Origin: Roseateles amylovorans
GTDB taxonomy: Bacteria > Pseudomonadota > Gammaproteobacteria > Burkholderiales > Burkholderiaceae_C
Length of the DNA stretch: 64,000 bases
Direction: 5' to 3'
NCBI RefSeq assembly: GCF_025398155.2
Contig: NZ_CP104562.2
Coordinates: 3,410,001-3,474,000, forward strand
A program made the translations under genes and the position numbers. This document shows positions 63,951 to 64,000 of the stretch, in pieces. Position 1 is the first letter of the stretch. Each line of letters begins with the position of its first letter. The notes beneath the pieces were generated by a model, which did not search any database, was not told the origin of the DNA, and was given only the letters and a program-made list of their open reading frames with translations.

Positions 63951-64000
63951 TCTTCCATTCAAGCTGCCAACCGCCGTGGATGCATCAGCACCTCGGCGGT

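Overview
The window is high-GC, densely packed bacterial DNA. Its gene families point to a betaproteobacterium of the order Burkholderiales, perhaps a Roseateles/Mitsuaria-like genus; this rests on family content and base composition only. No rRNA, tRNA, insertion sequence, prophage or CRISPR array was seen.

Region 1 (1-27,058) is an iron-acquisition island. On the minus strand, read right to left, lie an ECF sigma factor behind a Fur-like box, a 72-residue FecR-N-terminal-like protein, an MbtH protein, a type II thioesterase and a non-ribosomal peptide synthetase (NRPS) line. The line is FAAL-T-C-hydroxylase, then [His-less C]-A(Asp)-T, then C-A(Asp)-T-C/E-A-T-C-A(Ser)-T-C/E-A-T, then the start of another NRPS cut by the window edge. 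This looks like an acylated beta-hydroxyaspartate lipopeptide siderophore of the cupriachelin/taiwachelin/serobactin type. On the plus strand sit an EntD-like phosphopantetheinyl transferase, which activates the carrier domains, and a DUF3325-DUF3649-PepSY membrane operon, probably for ferri-siderophore reduction.

Region 2 (27,163-37,816) is envelope and redox. It holds an IorAB-type molybdenum hydroxylase, then a tightly coupled minus-strand operon of a GT2 polyprenyl-phosphate glycosyltransferase, an ArnT-like transferase and a YdjC/NaxD-like deacetylase. These three activities match the Francisella/Bordetella pathways that add hexosamine to lipid A. A GtrA-like flippase candidate is divergent, and an EptA-type phosphoethanolamine transferase lies close by, beyond an MBL-fold hydrolase preceded by an octamer repeat.

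Region 3 (38,016-53,201) is mixed. It has a YkgJ-like cysteine-cluster protein, a structured intergenic segment, an MFS transporter, a GH128-like lipoprotein, a truncated carbamoyltransferase-like protein and a Crp/Fnr regulator sharing an FNR box, a four-gene MEDS/hybrid-kinase/OmpR regulator operon, a 7TM histidine kinase and an EAL-HDOD protein.

Region 4 (53,368-63,950) is a type I secretion and adhesin locus. It has an Ig-repeat surface protein, a copper-storage protein, TolC, ABC transporter, HlyD adaptor and a NarL-type response regulator. A repeated operator-like palindrome (TAGCAAAT-N3-TGCTA) occurs upstream of both the adhesin and the exporter genes, suggesting coordinated control.
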